Below are positions 16,160 through 24,575 of a DNA stretch of 48,358 nt, one piece after another. Below the pieces are notes generated by a model that saw nothing but the letters and a program-made list of their open reading frames with translations, was not told where the DNA came from and did not search any database. The stretch is from Luteimonas salinisoli. Lineage in GTDB: Bacteria > Pseudomonadota > Gammaproteobacteria > Xanthomonadales > Xanthomonadaceae. Made by a program: the position numbers and the translations under genes. The stretch lies in the NCBI RefSeq assembly GCF_013425525.1, contig NZ_JACCKA010000045.1:1-48358 (forward strand). The letters run 5' to 3'. The first letter of the stretch is position 1; each line of letters begins with the position of its first letter.

Positions 16160-17446
16160 GTGAGGCTGCACGTCGGCATCGTCGGCTACGGCAGCGCCGG
16201 CCAGGCGGTGGCGCTGATGCTCGCGCGCGACGGTCACCGGGTGGAGGTATTCGAGCGGGTGCCGGTGCCGCGGCCGGTGGGCGCCGGGTTCCTGCTGCAG
16301 CCGGTCGGGCTCGAGGTGCTTTGGGAGATCGGCCTGCTCGACGCGGTGCTGCGGCACGGGGTGCGCATCGAGCGCCTGTACGGCGAGACCGACGCCGGCC
16401 GCGCGGTCATGGACATGCGCTATCGCGAGCTGCAGCCGGCCCTGTTCGGGCTGGGCATGCAGCGTGCGGCGCTGTTCTCGCTGCTGGACGACGCCTGGAG
16501 CGGGGAGCGGGTGCTGCATGCCGGCTGCGAGGCGGTCTCGGTCGATGCCGGGCGCGGCACGCTGGTCGCGGCCGACGGCGCCAGCCACGGTCCGTTCGAC
16601 CTGCTGGTGATCGCCGACGGCGCCGCCTCGCGGCTGCGCGGCATGGTGCATCCGGCGCGGCTGGACCGCGCCTATCCCTGGGGTGCGCAGTGGTGTCTGG
16701 TGCCCGCCGGCGACTGGGCCTGGCCGGCCGAATTGCGGCAGCGCTACGTGCGGGCGCGGCGGATGGCGGGGATGCTGCCGGTCGGCACCCGCCCGGGCGA
16801 CGACACCCCGCGCATGAGCTTCTTCTGGAGCCTGCCGGCCGCGGCGATGGATCCGTCGGCCTGGCTGGGCGAGGAGGCCTGGCGCAGCGACGTCGCAGCG
16901 GTCTGGCCGGAAGCTGCGGAACGGCTGCGCGCCACCCCGGTCCCGGACGGGCTGGCGCAGGCGCGCTACCGCGACGCGGTGCACCGGCACTGGTTCCAGG
17001 GACGGGCGGTGCTGGTCGGCGACGCAGCGCACGCGATGAGCCCGCAGCTCGGGCAAGGCGTGAACATGGCACTGCTGGACGCGCGCGCGCTGCGCGATGC
17101 GCTGCGCCTGCACCGCACGCCCGCCGCGGCGCTGCCCGCGTTCCAGCGCGAACGCCAGGCGCACGTCGGCATCTACCACGTCTGGAGCCGGATGCTGACC
17201 CCGCTGTTCCAGTCCGAACTCGACCGGGTGGCCGCGCTGCGCGATCTCGTCATGCATCCGCTCACCCGCGTGCCCGGCCTGCGCGGCCAGTCGCTGCGGG
17301 TGCTCACCGGCACCCGCCGCGGCTGGCTCGGCCGTCAGCCGCTGTCGTCCGCATTCCTGCACCATCTCGCCCGGCTGGCGAAGGAGGAAGCCGTGGCGCG
17401 CCGGCAGCCCGGTCCCATGGCGGCGGGATCCCGCGCGGTGGAATGA
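16160..17446 (+). CDS. FAD-dependent monooxygenase of the PHBH fold
   Basis: A 428-residue flavoprotein hydroxylase. The FAD-binding GxGxxG (GYGSAG) is at residues 9-14. The second FAD motif is GDAAHAMSPQLGQGVNMALLDA from residue 287. A central region without recognised motifs would bind the substrate, which is unknown. The C-terminal 60 residues are basic and hydrophobic. GTG 16160 is chosen because GGGGGAG precedes it and it opens into the flavin fold; the longer open frame overlaps the cold-shock gene and its terminator. No redox partner or pathway neighbours are seen. Confidence 0.85.
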   Translation: MRLHVGIVGYGSAGQAVALMLARDGHRVEVFERVPVPRPVGAGFLLQPVGLEVLWEIGLLDAVLRHGVRIERLYGETDAGRAVMDMRYRELQPALFGLGMQRAALFSLLDDAWSGERVLHAGCEAVSVDAGRGTLVAADGASHGPFDLLVIADGAASRLRGMVHPARLDRAYPWGAQWCLVPAGDWAWPAELRQRYVRARRMAGMLPVGTRPGDDTPRMSFFWSLPAAAMDPSAWLGEEAWRSDVAAVWPEAAERLRATPVPDGLAQARYRDAVHRHWFQGRAVLVGDAAHAMSPQLGQGVNMALLDARALRDALRLHRTPAAALPAFQRERQAHVGIYHVWSRMLTPLFQSELDRVAALRDLVMHPLTRVPGLRGQSLRVLTGTRRGWLGRQPLSSAFLHHLARLAKEEAVARRQPGPMAAGSRAVE

Positions 17447-17687
17447 CCTCATGGTAGTTGCGCCGCTCTCCTGGCCAGATCCAGGTGCAACTGGGGGTTT
17501 CCGGGCGATGAGGATCCGGGATTCGATCGGGAGGCGTCGAGAGCGCCGTGCTGGGGGTTGCGCCTCCTCCGCATGTGTCGCGCCTGTCGCAGACCCTGAG
17601 ACGGCATCCGGCTGCAATGCATCGCCGACGCGGCGATGACGCCGCTGCCCGCAGCAGCCAGTTCCCACTTTCGATCAGGAGCGTGCC

Positions 17688-18059
17688 ATGAACACCCAGC
17701 AAGTCGCAGATCGCCTCGTCGCGCTATGCCGCGAGGGCAAGTACGAGCAGGCGCAGCAGGAGCTTTACGCCGACGATGCGGTCAGCATCGAGATGGAAGG
17801 GGCGCCGGGCGCCGGGCCCGGCAAGGTCCAGGGGATGGACGCGATCCGCGAAAAGGGCCGCAGGTGGATGGAGAGCATCGTCGAGATCCACGGCGGCAGC
17901 GTCGGCGATCCCGTGGTCGCGGGCAACTGGTTCAGCATGGCCATGGGCATCGACGCCACCTACAAGGACATGGGACGGATGCCGATGGAGGAGATCTGCG
18001 TGTACCGGGTGCGCGACGGCAAGATCGTGCACGAGCAGTTCTTCTACGACGTGGGCTGA
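17688..18059 (+). CDS. SnoaL-like / NTF2-fold protein
   Basis: A 123-residue single-domain protein of the nuclear-transport-factor-2-like fold (SnoaL-like group). The N-terminus (VADRLVALCREGKYEQAQQELYADDAV) and C-terminus (CVYRVRDGKIVHEQFFYDVG) are typical of this group. Members are small cyclases, isomerases or ligand-binding proteins; no catalytic residues can be assigned. A clear AGGAG precedes ATG 17688. A 15-base block covering its last codons is duplicated 23 bases further on, after the stop. Confidence 0.8.
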   Translation: MNTQQVADRLVALCREGKYEQAQQELYADDAVSIEMEGAPGAGPGKVQGMDAIREKGRRWMESIVEIHGGSVGDPVVAGNWFSMAMGIDATYKDMGRMPMEEICVYRVRDGKIVHEQFFYDVG

Positions 18060-18313
18060 TCGTCTTCTACGACGTGGCTGGTCGGCCCGCGCGCCGGGCG
18101 TTCCGGTCGTTCCGTGCAGCCGCCCGGAGGTCTCCGGAAAGCGCTTCTTCCTGCCAGCCGGCAGCCGGTCCTGACCGAAGCGGGCTCGAGCGGTAGGCGA
18201 TGCGGCTGTGCCATCCGGCGCAGTTGCCCGAGAAGGCCGGCAAGCGCCCCGGGAACGCCGCCCCGGCGCGCGACCGTCGTCATGCCGTGACCGCCGTGAC
18301 CGGGTGCGCGCCG

Positions 18314-18319
18314 TAGAAT
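18314..18319 (+). promoter_or_regulatory. Candidate -10 (TAGAAT) upstream of aidB
   Basis: TAGAAT lies 28 bases before the aidB ATG. No -35 sequence at acceptable spacing is obvious. No Ada-box comparison could be made, so regulation by alkylation is not shown. The rest of the 18060-18347 gap shows only the partial duplication of the upstream gene's end. Confidence 0.3.
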
Positions 18320-18347
18320 CGGACTGCACCCGCCACGGAGCGATTCC

Positions 18348-19988
18348 ATGACCGCAGCCCCCGAGCCGCAGGCCACCCGCGTCGCGTTGAACCAGCCGCC
18401 GGAGTTCGCGCCGTGCGACCTGTGGCAGGCGGATGTGGTGCTGCGCGAGGCGGTGGAACGCGAGGGCGGCGGCGATTTCGCCGCGCAGCTTTCCGCCTAC
18501 GGCCTCCTGGCCGGCGGCGAGCTCTACGCCCGCGGCTTCGACGCCAACCGCGACCGCCCGCGCCTGCGCACCCACGACCGCTTCGGCCAGCGCATCGACC
18601 GGGTCGAGTTCCACCCCGACTACCACCGGGTGATGGAGGCGGCGATCGAGGGCGGCGTGGCGGCGCTGTCGTGGTCCGACCCGCGTCCCGGCGCGCACGT
18701 GGCACGCGCCGCGCTCAGCTACCTGCACCACCAGGCCGAGGCCGGCACCAGCTGTCCGCTGACCATGACCCACGCCGCGGTGCCGGTGCTGCGGCGTGCG
18801 CCGGCGCTGGCCGAGTGGGCCGAGAAGGCGATCGCGTGCCGCTACGATCCGGCCGACGCGCCGATCGCCGGCAAGCGCGGCGTCACCGTGGGCATGGGCA
18901 TGACCGAGAAGCAGGGCGGCAGCGACGTGCGCGCCAACCTCACCCGCGCCACCCCGCTGATCGCCGAGGGCGAGTATCTGCTGTCCGGGCACAAGTGGTT
19001 CTTCTCGGCGCCGATGTCCGACGGTTTCCTGGTGCTGGCGCAGGCGCCGGGCGGGCTGAGCTGCTTCCTGCTGCCGCGCTGGCGTCCCGATGGGGCGCGC
19101 AACGCGTTCCGGCTGATGCGGCTCAAGGACAAGCTCGGCGACTGGTCCAATGCCTCGAGCGAGGTGGAGTTCGACGACGCCTGGGCGTACCGCATCGGCG
19201 ACGAGGGGCGCGGCGTGGCGACCATCATCGAGATGGTGATGCTCACCCGGCTGGACTGCATGCTCGGCTCGGCCGCGGAGATGCGCATGGCGCTGGCGCA
19301 GGCGGTGCATCACGCGCGGCACCGTGCCGCGTTCGGCAAGCGCCTGGTCGAGCATGCGCTGATGCGCAACGTGCTGGCCGACCTGGCGCTGGAATCGGAG
19401 GCGGCCACCGCGCTGGCGCTGCGGGTGGCGCGCGCGGTGGATGCCGCGCCGCGCGACGCGGGCGAGGCGGCGTTCGCGCGCGTCGCCACCGCGATCGGCA
19501 AGTACTGGATCTGCAAGCGTGCGCCGGCTTTCGTCAACGAGGCGCAGGAATGCCTGGGCGGCAACGGCTACGTCGAGGAGTCGATCCTGCCGCGGTTGTA
19601 CCGGCAGGCGCCGCTGAACTCGATCTGGGAGGGCAGCGGCAACATCCAGTGCCTGGACGTGCTGCGCGCGCTGGTGCGCGAGCCCGCCAGCGGCGCCGCG
19701 CTGCGCGCCGAACTGGAATCGGCGCGCGGGCACGACGATGCCTTCGACGGTGCGGCGTCGAGGCTGGGCGATGCGCTCGCCGGCGGCGCCGTGGAGGAGG
19801 CGGGCGCGCGCCTGCTGGTGGAGCGCCTGGCGCTGGCGCTGCAGGCCGCGATGCTGCTGCGCGGCGGCAGCCCGGTGGCGGAGTCGTTCTGCCGCAGCCG
19901 CCTGCGGCCCGGCTGCGGTCGTGCGTTCGGCACGTTGCCGGCCGGCACCGACCTGGACCTGCCGATCGCGCGCACCCTGCCGGGCTGA
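18348..19988 (+). CDS. aidB: AidB-like acyl-CoA dehydrogenase family protein
   Basis: A 546-residue flavoprotein aligning throughout with E. coli AidB as remembered: FNQP-like start (LNQPPEF), GMGMTEKQGGSDV at 182-194, GHKWFFSAPMSD, LKDKLGDWSNASSEVEF, ECLGGNGYVEES and NSIWEGSGNIQCLDVLR. AidB is part of the adaptive response to alkylation. It binds DNA and FAD and has weak isovaleryl-CoA dehydrogenase activity. The C-terminal extension beyond the dehydrogenase core (about 440-546), which binds DNA in AidB, is present. No Ada gene is nearby. ATG 18348 is the natural start. Confidence 0.92.
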   Translation: MTAAPEPQATRVALNQPPEFAPCDLWQADVVLREAVEREGGGDFAAQLSAYGLLAGGELYARGFDANRDRPRLRTHDRFGQRIDRVEFHPDYHRVMEAAIEGGVAALSWSDPRPGAHVARAALSYLHHQAEAGTSCPLTMTHAAVPVLRRAPALAEWAEKAIACRYDPADAPIAGKRGVTVGMGMTEKQGGSDVRANLTRATPLIAEGEYLLSGHKWFFSAPMSDGFLVLAQAPGGLSCFLLPRWRPDGARNAFRLMRLKDKLGDWSNASSEVEFDDAWAYRIGDEGRGVATIIEMVMLTRLDCMLGSAAEMRMALAQAVHHARHRAAFGKRLVEHALMRNVLADLALESEAATALALRVARAVDAAPRDAGEAAFARVATAIGKYWICKRAPAFVNEAQECLGGNGYVEESILPRLYRQAPLNSIWEGSGNIQCLDVLRALVREPASGAALRAELESARGHDDAFDGAASRLGDALAGGAVEEAGARLLVERLALALQAAMLLRGGSPVAESFCRSRLRPGCGRAFGTLPAGTDLDLPIARTLPG

Positions 19989-20016
19989 GCGAGCACCACG
20001 CAGGCAAGGACCGGCC

Positions 20017-20038
20017 GTAGGAGCGTGCCATGCACGCG
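20017..20038 (+). repeat. Single GTAG-headed REP-like element
   Basis: The head GTAG is followed by GAGCGTGCCATGCACGC, in which GCGTG and CACGC pair across a 5-base loop. It differs in stem sequence from the GTAG elements at 28.5 and 45.2 kb. It lies in the gap between the convergent aidB and DUF2207 genes. The rest of that 213-base gap holds nothing recognisable. Confidence 0.6.
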
Positions 20039-20201
20039 AAAGCCGGCGTCGTCGCGGTGGCGATGCATAGTCGCTGCTCGCCGGCGAGTTCGGCGCGCGC
20101 GCATGATGCGGGCGCTTCGCCGGCGCTGGTGGCGCAGGTGGCCGAGCCGGGCGGATTCGATGCGGTGCGGCGAGGCGACGTCGCGGGCTGAGCGTGGCGG
20201 C

Positions 20202-22031
20202 TCAGCGGCCGCCGCCGCCCCCGCCGCCCCCGCCGCCGCCGGAGAACCCGCCGCCGCCACCGCCCGACGAGCTTCCGGGCGGGGTGGAGGAGGACGAGAT
20301 CTGCGAGCTGAGGCTGCTGCCGACCGCTCTGGTCAGGCTGCCCAGGTCGCTGACGCCTCCGCCGCTGTACCAGCCGATCGAGGCGGTCGTCGCCGCCGCC
20401 GCCGCGGCTCCCACGGCGACGGTGAACCTGCGGGTCCAGGCGTCTTCGACGTCGAGCGCCACGGCGTAGGGCAGCAGTCGCTCGAAGCGCTTCGCGTCGA
20501 GCGCCGGTTCGGCTGCGCCGGGTGCCTGCAGCCGCTGCAGGTCCTGCTGCTCGGCGACCTGCAGGTAGCGCCGGAAGCCCTCGATCTCGTCGAGCAGGCG
20601 GCGCCCGGCCGGGGTCGGCGCGGCGACCAGCAACGCGAACACGACCACGGTGGCCAGCATCAGCAGCGCCACCGGGAGCAGCAGCAGCACGCCGGAGCCC
20701 GAACCCGCCCCGACCGCGAACGCCAGCAGCAGCGACCCCAGCATGATGCCGGCGGCGATCGCGATGCTGCCGGCGTTGCGGTTGAACATCGCCGGTTGGA
20801 AGCGCTTCTTCAGCAGCGCCCGGTGCGCGCTGGTGGCGGCCTGGAACGTGCTGGCGTTGCTGTTCTTCATTTCCAGGGTGCTGCCCACCCGTGGCAGCAG
20901 GTGCTGCAGCAGCGCCTGGGGCCCGGCGCCGGTGTCGCCCGGGTCGCCGGTGCGCTCGATGCGCCAGCTGTCCTTCAGCAGGCCCTTGTCGCGGTGGATG
21001 CGCACCGCGCCGTCGACCGCGCAGGCGAGCAGGTCGGCGGTGACCGCGCGGCTGTCGTGGCGCATCCGCCGCATGTAGCGCAGCGCCGCCGGGGAATGGC
21101 CGACGGGGGGCTCGTAGCGCACGATCACGGTACCGGGGCGCGGGTCGCGGCCGACCTTGCGCCAGCGCGTCGCGCAGTACGCCAGCAGCGCCAGCAGCCC
21201 CATCAGGCCCAGCAGTACGCCACGGTTGTCGCCGAGCAGCCACAGCAGCCGCTGCGTGCGCGAAGGCTCGGCGACCAGGCCCTTGGGAAACTCCAGCACG
21301 ATGGTGAAGCCTTCGCGCGGCGCCAGCGGCCGGGTCAGCTCCCAGCGCGCGCGGCCCGGTGCCGGCAGCGTGCTGCGGTAGTCGGTCGCGCGCGCGCCGT
21401 GGGGGCCGGTGTAGCCCGATGCGGTCATGTCGGTGGCCGGCACCGGCTCCGGCAGCGTCACCTCCACGCTGCCGCCATCGATGGCGAAGGCCCAGCCGTG
21501 GCCGATCGCGTTCCAGTAGAGCTCGTCGTGGTGCTCGAAGAAGCCGAGCTGGCGATTGGTGCGATAGCGCAGGGTATAGGTGTAGGTGGCAGGCAGCGGC
21601 AGGAAATCGTCGTTGCCGGTGTTGACCCGCACGCCGTTGCCGTGGCGCTCGGTGAACCAGGGTTCGGGCTTGCCGTCGCGCAGCACCTCCAGGACTTCGA
21701 AGCCGGCCGCCACGCGGTTGCCGTAGCGGTCGCGGTAGCGGGTCGGGAAGTCGCGGTAGATGCCGCGGCGGATCTGGTTGCCTTCGGCGCGCACCTGGAT
21801 CCGCTCGGTGATCTCCAGGGTGGCGTCGGCGCGGACGTCGACCACCGTGTCGTAGGCGAGGATGCGTTCGGCGCCGCGGGCGGCGGCGGGCGCCATCACG
21901 GCCAGGACGAAGGCCAGGGCCAGTGCCAGCGCGAGCGCCGGCAGCCGGCCGCGGCTGCGCGCGCCACCGCTATCCGCCGAGGGCACCCCGCCGCGGCGCC
22001 AACCGGCATCCCTCCGGTACGCGGCGGTCAT
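20202..22031 (-). CDS. DUF2207 family membrane protein with poly-Gly C-terminus
   Basis: A 609-residue exported membrane protein. An N-terminal hydrophobic segment (about residues 28-50) is followed by a large DUF2207 domain (ERILAYDTVVDVRADATLEITERIQV). Membrane segments lie near the middle (GVLLGLMGLLALLAYCA) and in the C-terminal part. It ends in an almost pure Gly/Ser tail (about 30 residues), the pattern that localises or flexes similar proteins. The start overlaps the lemA stop (ATGA). LemA-DUF2207 pairs are common; the function is not established. The Gly tail corresponds to a long GCC/CCG-rich run at 20205-20280. Confidence 0.88.
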   Translation of the reverse strand: MTAAYRRDAGWRRGGVPSADSGGARSRGRLPALALALALAFVLAVMAPAAARGAERILAYDTVVDVRADATLEITERIQVRAEGNQIRRGIYRDFPTRYRDRYGNRVAAGFEVLEVLRDGKPEPWFTERHGNGVRVNTGNDDFLPLPATYTYTLRYRTNRQLGFFEHHDELYWNAIGHGWAFAIDGGSVEVTLPEPVPATDMTASGYTGPHGARATDYRSTLPAPGRARWELTRPLAPREGFTIVLEFPKGLVAEPSRTQRLLWLLGDNRGVLLGLMGLLALLAYCATRWRKVGRDPRPGTVIVRYEPPVGHSPAALRYMRRMRHDSRAVTADLLACAVDGAVRIHRDKGLLKDSWRIERTGDPGDTGAGPQALLQHLLPRVGSTLEMKNSNASTFQAATSAHRALLKKRFQPAMFNRNAGSIAIAAGIMLGSLLLAFAVGAGSGSGVLLLLPVALLMLATVVVFALLVAAPTPAGRRLLDEIEGFRRYLQVAEQQDLQRLQAPGAAEPALDAKRFERLLPYAVALDVEDAWTRRFTVAVGAAAAAATTASIGWYSGGGVSDLGSLTRAVGSSLSSQISSSSTPPGSSSGGGGGGFSGGGGGGGGGGGR

Positions 22032-22585
22032 CGCGCCAGCTCCACGGCCGGCGCGGCGCGCTCGTCCTCGCGCGCCTGGAAGAATCCGGCGGGACGAAAT
22101 CCGAAGCCGCGCGCGACGGCGATGTCGGGAATCCGCTGGGTGGCGTCGTTGTAGTCGCGCACCGCCCCGTTGTAGAAGCGGCGGGCGTACTGCAGGTGTT
22201 CCTCCACGTCCACCAGGTCGCGTTGCAGCTGGGCGAAGTTGTCGCTGGCCTTGAGGTCGGGATAGGCCTCCTGGATGACCAGCAGCCGCCCGATCGCCAG
22301 TTCCAGCGCCGACTCCAGCTCGCCGAGCTTGGCCGGGTCGCGCTGGGTGAGCGCCTGCGCGCGAAGTTCGGTCACGGCCTCCAGCACGGCGGCCTCGTGC
22401 CCGGCGTAGCCGCGCACCGCCGCGACCAGCTGCGGCACCAGATCGTGGCGGCGCTGCAGCTGGACGTCGATGTCGGCCCAGGCGGTGCGCACCTGGTTGC
22501 GCAGCCGCACCAGGCGGTTGTAGAGGAACGCCGCCCAGCCGAGTACGGCCAGCACCAGCCCCGCGAGGACGCTGGTGACGGTCAT
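22028..22585 (-). CDS. lemA: LemA family protein
   Basis: A 185-residue protein with one N-terminal membrane segment (about residues 5-25) and a coiled helical domain. Typical LemA landmarks are LYNRLVRLRNQVRTAWADIDVQLQRR, LVPQLVAAVRGYA, YPDLKASDNFAQLQ and ARRFYNGAVRDYN. It lies in the middle of a chain S4 protein-lemA-DUF2207 joined by 4-base ATGA overlaps, so the three are very likely translated from one mRNA. The usual lemA partner is a membrane protein with a Gly-rich end, as here. The molecular role is unknown. Confidence 0.93.
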   Translation of the reverse strand: MTVTSVLAGLVLAVLGWAAFLYNRLVRLRNQVRTAWADIDVQLQRRHDLVPQLVAAVRGYAGHEAAVLEAVTELRAQALTQRDPAKLGELESALELAIGRLLVIQEAYPDLKASDNFAQLQRDLVDVEEHLQYARRFYNGAVRDYNDATQRIPDIAVARGFGFRPAGFFQAREDERAAPAVELAR

Positions 22586-22809
22586 GGCGCCTGCTCCGGC
22601 AGGACGCGTATTTCGGTGCCGGCGACCGAGACCAGCTGCCCGGCGCGGATCTTGCAGGTCTTCCTCGTCTCCACCGCGCCGTCCACGCGGACCAGGCCCT
22701 GCGCGACCAATGCCTTGCCGGCACCGCCGCTGTCGCACACGCCGGCCAGTTTCAGCAGCTGGTTGAGTTCGACATGGCTGCGGTCGAGCTGGAAGTCGAT
22801 GCGTTGCAT
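22582..22809 (-). CDS. Small S4-domain RNA-binding protein (YbcJ-like)
   Basis: A 75-residue protein made of a single S4 fold: LDRSHVELNQLLKLAGVCDSGGAGK, then LVAQGLVRVDGAVETRKTCKIRAGQLVSV. Proteins of this size (YbcJ type) are thought to bind structured RNA, possibly rRNA. It is the first gene of the run S4-lemA-DUF2207; its stop overlaps the lemA ATG by ATGA. The gap upstream (22810-22884) contains no gene. Confidence 0.88.
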   Translation of the reverse strand: MQRIDFQLDRSHVELNQLLKLAGVCDSGGAGKALVAQGLVRVDGAVETRKTCKIRAGQLVSVAGTEIRVLPEQAP

Positions 22810-22884
22810 GGCGGCGCCGGACGGGAGGCAGGGCCACGAGACTAGCGCAACCGCCGCGGCCCTGCCGACACGGAGGGCGGCGGG

Positions 22885-23532
22885 CTAGTCGCGCTCGAAG
22901 CTTGCCAGCTCGTCGACGATGCGCTCGCTCCTGCGGATCCCGTCGGCGCCGTCGGCGCGGTCGCGATCGGCCTGGCGCGCGGTACGCCTGCCGCTCCATG
23001 CGTACAGCCAGGTCCCGGCCAGCCCGGCCAGGCCGACGCCGAGGCCGATCCAGACCCAGGCCGGCGTCGCGGACCCGGGCGGAGCGTCGCCCAGTCCGGC
23101 GAACGCGACCACCACCGGCAGCCACATGATCCACCACGGCAGGGCGCAGATGTTGGCATTGAAGGCATGGAAGCGCCGCAGCGTCGCCAGTTGCTTCTGG
23201 ATGCGCAGGACCGCCGCCGAGTAGTCGACCCTGGCGACCAGCGCCATGGTGATGCCGGCCAGGGCCGCATTGGCCACGCCGAATGCATGCACGAGGATGC
23301 CGGCGGCCAGCAGCCCGGGGACCTCGGGATTGCGCGTCCAGCACGCCACGCCCAGCCCGATCAGCGCGACGCCGAGCAGGAATTGCAGGGTCTGCCCGAG
23401 CATCAGCGGACGCAGGCTGCGCCTGGCCCGCTCCAGGCGACTGTCGCGCAGCAGCTGGAACTGGATCGCGTCCTGGCGCTCCAGCTGGTGCCCGAGCGCA
23501 CGCCAGGCGGATTTGAGTTCGTCGAGTTCCAT
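22885..23532 (-). CDS. Membrane protein cotranscribed with an ECF sigma factor
   Basis: A 215-residue protein of no recognised family. An N-terminal charged helix (MELDELKSAWRALGHQLERQDAI) is followed by four predicted membrane segments, at about 45-62, 72-92, 128-146 and 155-177, and a charged C-terminal tail. It follows the sigma factor gene by 13 bases with an AAGGA site. Position suggests an anti-sigma or accessory sensor, but no zinc-binding HxxxCxxC anti-sigma motif is present. It is longer and more hydrophobic than typical anti-sigma domains. Confidence 0.75.
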   Translation of the reverse strand: MELDELKSAWRALGHQLERQDAIQFQLLRDSRLERARRSLRPLMLGQTLQFLLGVALIGLGVACWTRNPEVPGLLAAGILVHAFGVANAALAGITMALVARVDYSAAVLRIQKQLATLRRFHAFNANICALPWWIMWLPVVVAFAGLGDAPPGSATPAWVWIGLGVGLAGLAGTWLYAWSGRRTARQADRDRADGADGIRRSERIVDELASFERD

Positions 23533-23545
23533 CGGGTGTTCCTTC

Positions 23546-24058
23546 TCAGTCGTGGCCGGCGGCCGCCGCGTAGTCGCGCAGCCGCTGCTTGAGCCGGTTG
23601 ATCTTGGTGGTGACGTTGCTCTCGCCGATGCCCAGGACTTCGCTCATCTCGCGGCTGCTGCGCTCCTCCAGGTAGAGCAGCAGCAGGGCGCGGTCGAGCG
23701 GCTGCTGGTCGGAGATGAAGCGCTGCAGCAGGCGCATCCGGTCGAGGCCGTCGCGATCATTGGTGAGGTCGTCCGCGGTGTCGTGCAGCGCTTCGTCGAA
23801 CGGCACGGTCAGGCGGGAATGCGGCGCGTGGCGGCGCACGTGCCCGATCGCGACGTTCAGCGCGATCCGGTACATCCAGGTGGGGAATGGCCGCGACGGG
23901 TCGTAGCCGGGGAAGGCGCGCCAGAGCTGCGTCGCGATGTCCTGGGTCAGGTCGGCGCGATCCTCGGCGTGCCACGCGTAGCTGGCGGCGATCTTGAGCA
24001 CGATGCCGCGATGCCGGCTCAGCAGCGTCTCGAAGCGGGCGCGGTCGTCGGTGGCCAT
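23546..24058 (-). CDS. ECF-type RNA polymerase sigma factor
   Basis: A 170-residue sigma-70 family factor with region 2 (LTQDIATQLWRAFPGYDPSRPFPTW, then MYRIALNVAIGHVRR) and region 4 (LYLEERSSREMSEVLGIGESNVTTKINRLKQRLR). It directs RNA polymerase to a regulon that is not identifiable here. ATG 24058 is used; in-frame ATGs at 24076 and 24085 are alternatives. The longer open frame continues into the 44-bp repeats and is not credible. The next gene on the strand is a membrane protein that may control it. Confidence 0.9.
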   Translation of the reverse strand: MATDDRARFETLLSRHRGIVLKIAASYAWHAEDRADLTQDIATQLWRAFPGYDPSRPFPTWMYRIALNVAIGHVRRHAPHSRLTVPFDEALHDTADDLTNDRDGLDRMRLLQRFISDQQPLDRALLLLYLEERSSREMSEVLGIGESNVTTKINRLKQRLRDYAAAAGHD

Positions 24059-24152
24059 GGGGGTGGCGATCTCCATCCTCGGCATCGGATCCCGTGCGGC
24101 GCTCTGCCGCGTCGGAAAGATGATTCGCGCGGCCGGCGAATATGTCACAGCG

Positions 24153-24284
24153 GCCGCGCCAGGCAGCCCCATCCGTTGCGGGGATCTTTCACCGTCGCCG
24201 CGCCAGGCAGTTCCATCCGTTGCGGGGATTCATCACCGTCGCCGCGCCAGGCAGTCCTATCCGTCGAACTCATCCATCACCGTC
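24153..24284 (-). repeat. Three tandem 44-bp units, the iterated tail of repeat segment B
   Basis: Units begin at 24153, 24197 and 24241, exactly 44 bp apart, each starting GCCGCGCCAGGCAG and containing CAT/TAT CCGT and CACCGTC. Read on the minus strand they equal the 3' end of the 130-bp B unit (GGCGACGGTG to CTGCCTGGCG). They are a local amplification of that end. The third is diverged in its middle. Confidence 0.88.
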
Positions 24285-24407
24285 GCTACGGGGCTGCGCC
24301 AGTGAATAGCCGCGTCTGGCAGTTGCTCTTTGGAAGAGGGAAGAGCGCCTTCGATCGACCGCGCGGGGCGGGAGCCGCGCCGGGGGCGTTGCTCCGCCCT
24401 TCGGTCC
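24285..24407 (-). repeat. Inverted copy of repeat segment B (remainder)
   Basis: On the minus strand this starts GGACCGAAGGGCGGAGCAA at 24407 and continues with CCCCCGGCGCGGCTCCCGCC and CGGCTATTC. These are the same landmarks, in the same order, as the B units at 12986-13375. The central part differs by an insertion-like block around 24320-24350. Confidence 0.82.
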
Positions 24408-24453
24408 GGCCATCCATGGCCGGACTCAGGGCCGCAGACCATCCATGGTCTGC
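24406..24453. repeat. Two adjacent hairpins joining repeat segments B and A (locus 2)
   Basis: Arms 24406-24413 and 24416-24423 form hairpin 2; arms 24434-24441 and 24446-24453 form hairpin 1. Both have perfect 8-bp stems. Compared with locus 1, hairpin 1 differs at three stem positions on each side and all remain paired. Confidence 0.85.
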
Positions 24454-24575
24454 TCTCCGCAACACCCCCGGCGCGACTCCCGCCTGAACGTTGATGAGCT
24501 TTGGAGGGACTGGCTACCGAGCATCCGAAAACAAATGGCCGAGACGGCGCCCGGGCCGGGGAAATGCGGAGAGCA
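24453..24575 (+). repeat. Dispersed repeat segment A, plus-strand copy
   Basis: This matches the minus strand of 12941-12822 (see that entry). The ends GCTCTCCGCA (24452-24461) and TGCGGAGAGCA (24565-24575) are inverted copies of each other, bounding the segment. Confidence 0.85.

Noticed and set aside
20205..20280. GCC/CCG-rich run as a regulatory microsatellite
   Set aside because: It encodes the poly-Gly tail of the DUF2207 protein, a known feature of such proteins, although its length could vary.
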